From Lenzites betulinus (Eukaryota; Basidiomycota; Agaricomycetes; Polyporales; Polyporaceae), in assembly GCA_022264855.1 (NCBI GenBank), contig JABYQU010000010.1, forward strand, positions 682,001-746,000: a DNA stretch of 64,000 nucleotides, written 5' to 3'. The notes below the pieces were generated by a model that was given only the letters and a program-made list of their open reading frames with translations, did no database searches and had not been told where the DNA came from. Shown here one piece after another: positions 63,775-64,000 of this stretch (positions are counted from its first letter, which is position 1; each line of letters starts with the position of its first letter). Both the position numbers and the translations under genes were made by a program.

Positions 63775-64000
63775 TCACTCCTCCGTCCTCGCGAGCCAGG
63801 AATAGTCAAGCGCCCAAACTGGCGCCCATAATACAACGGAGTCGGCAACTTCCGAGAGAACAAAGCCGGCGCCGAGGTCCGACTGCACGTCTCTCTTGTC
63901 TTCCACGACTACCTCTCCTCGGGGCTTGCACATCGCCCTCGCTAGCTTGTCCTGCGTATAAGTGCAGCATGTCTTCAGGAAATGGGTATGGAGATGTAAT
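63775..64000 (-). CDS. 3' end of a gene running off the right edge
   Basis: After an acceptor at about 63950 (TACGCAG), one exon reads DKLARAMCKPRGEVVVEDKR, VQSDLGAGFVLSEVADSVVL and WAPVWALDYSWLARTEE, with a stop at 63775. The frame is clean and protein-like, and there is no good start inside the window. The stop lies 25 bp upstream of the GatB start codon, on the same strand. I do not recognise the protein. Confidence 0.5.
   Translation of the reverse strand, partial: LHLHTHFLKTCCTYTQDKLARAMCKPRGEVVVEDKRDVQSDLGAGFVLSEVADSVVLWAPVWALDYSWLARTEE

Noticed and set aside
1..64000. CRISPR arrays, insertion sequences, tRNA or rRNA genes
   Set aside because: No regularly spaced identical repeats, transposase motifs or tRNA box patterns were recognised by eye. 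A tRNAscan run could still find a diverged or intron-containing tRNA.

Overview
This window is nuclear DNA from a filamentous basidiomycete, most likely an Agaricomycete and perhaps Polyporales. The order is inferred from style, not proven. The evidence is: densely packed genes on both strands, many 50-70 nt GT-AG introns, GC-rich third codon positions, and typical fungal single-copy genes (SPC19, MGM101, KEX1, VTC1, gephyrin-type CnxE, GatB). There is no prokaryotic operon structure, CRISPR array or intact transposon. All genes were assembled by hand from reading frames and splice sites, so outer limits are start-to-stop codons and UTRs are not called.

Layout. 0-12.6 kb: RING protein, tRNase Z, THO7, VTC1, NDUFA8, an unnamed small protein, NDUFAF3, SWC4, a lipoate ligase and NDUFA1, mostly in divergent pairs. 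Four of these serve mitochondrial energy metabolism. 12.6-15.3 kb: a gene-poor, decayed island with a complete U2 snRNA gene, a truncated frame-shifted SEC18/NSF fragment between two diverged direct repeats, an orphan coding fragment and an F-box gene with a one-base frameshift. 15.8-31.8 kb: REEP/Yop1-like protein, BUD31, a tail-anchored protein, an amidohydrolase, an LPA acyltransferase, a coiled-coil protein, a large probable ribosome-biogenesis protein and a disordered serine-rich protein.

32-41.5 kb: two same-strand glycerophosphodiester phosphodiesterase paralogues bracket a one-pass membrane protein and a poorly coding stretch that contains a striking polypyrimidine tract of about 550 bp. 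41.5-64 kb: CnxE (molybdenum cofactor), SPC19 (DASH), KEX1, a small unrecognised gene, a secretory-pathway thioredoxin-like protein, MGM101, a gamma-tubulin complex component, a VWA protein, a PCI protein (CSN12/Thp1 type), a DsbA-fold protein, GatB, and the 3' end of another gene at the right edge.

The genes are mostly housekeeping and do not form a biosynthetic cluster. Two functional themes recur: mitochondria (NDUFA8, NDUFAF3, NDUFA1, lipoate ligase, MGM101, GatB) and RNA processing or export (tRNase Z, THO7, BUD31, U2, PCI protein). I saw no convincing new multi-gene system. The most unusual material is the U2/SEC18-fragment island, the polypyrimidine tract, an exon whose coding part is only the start codon, and some splice-site oddities.
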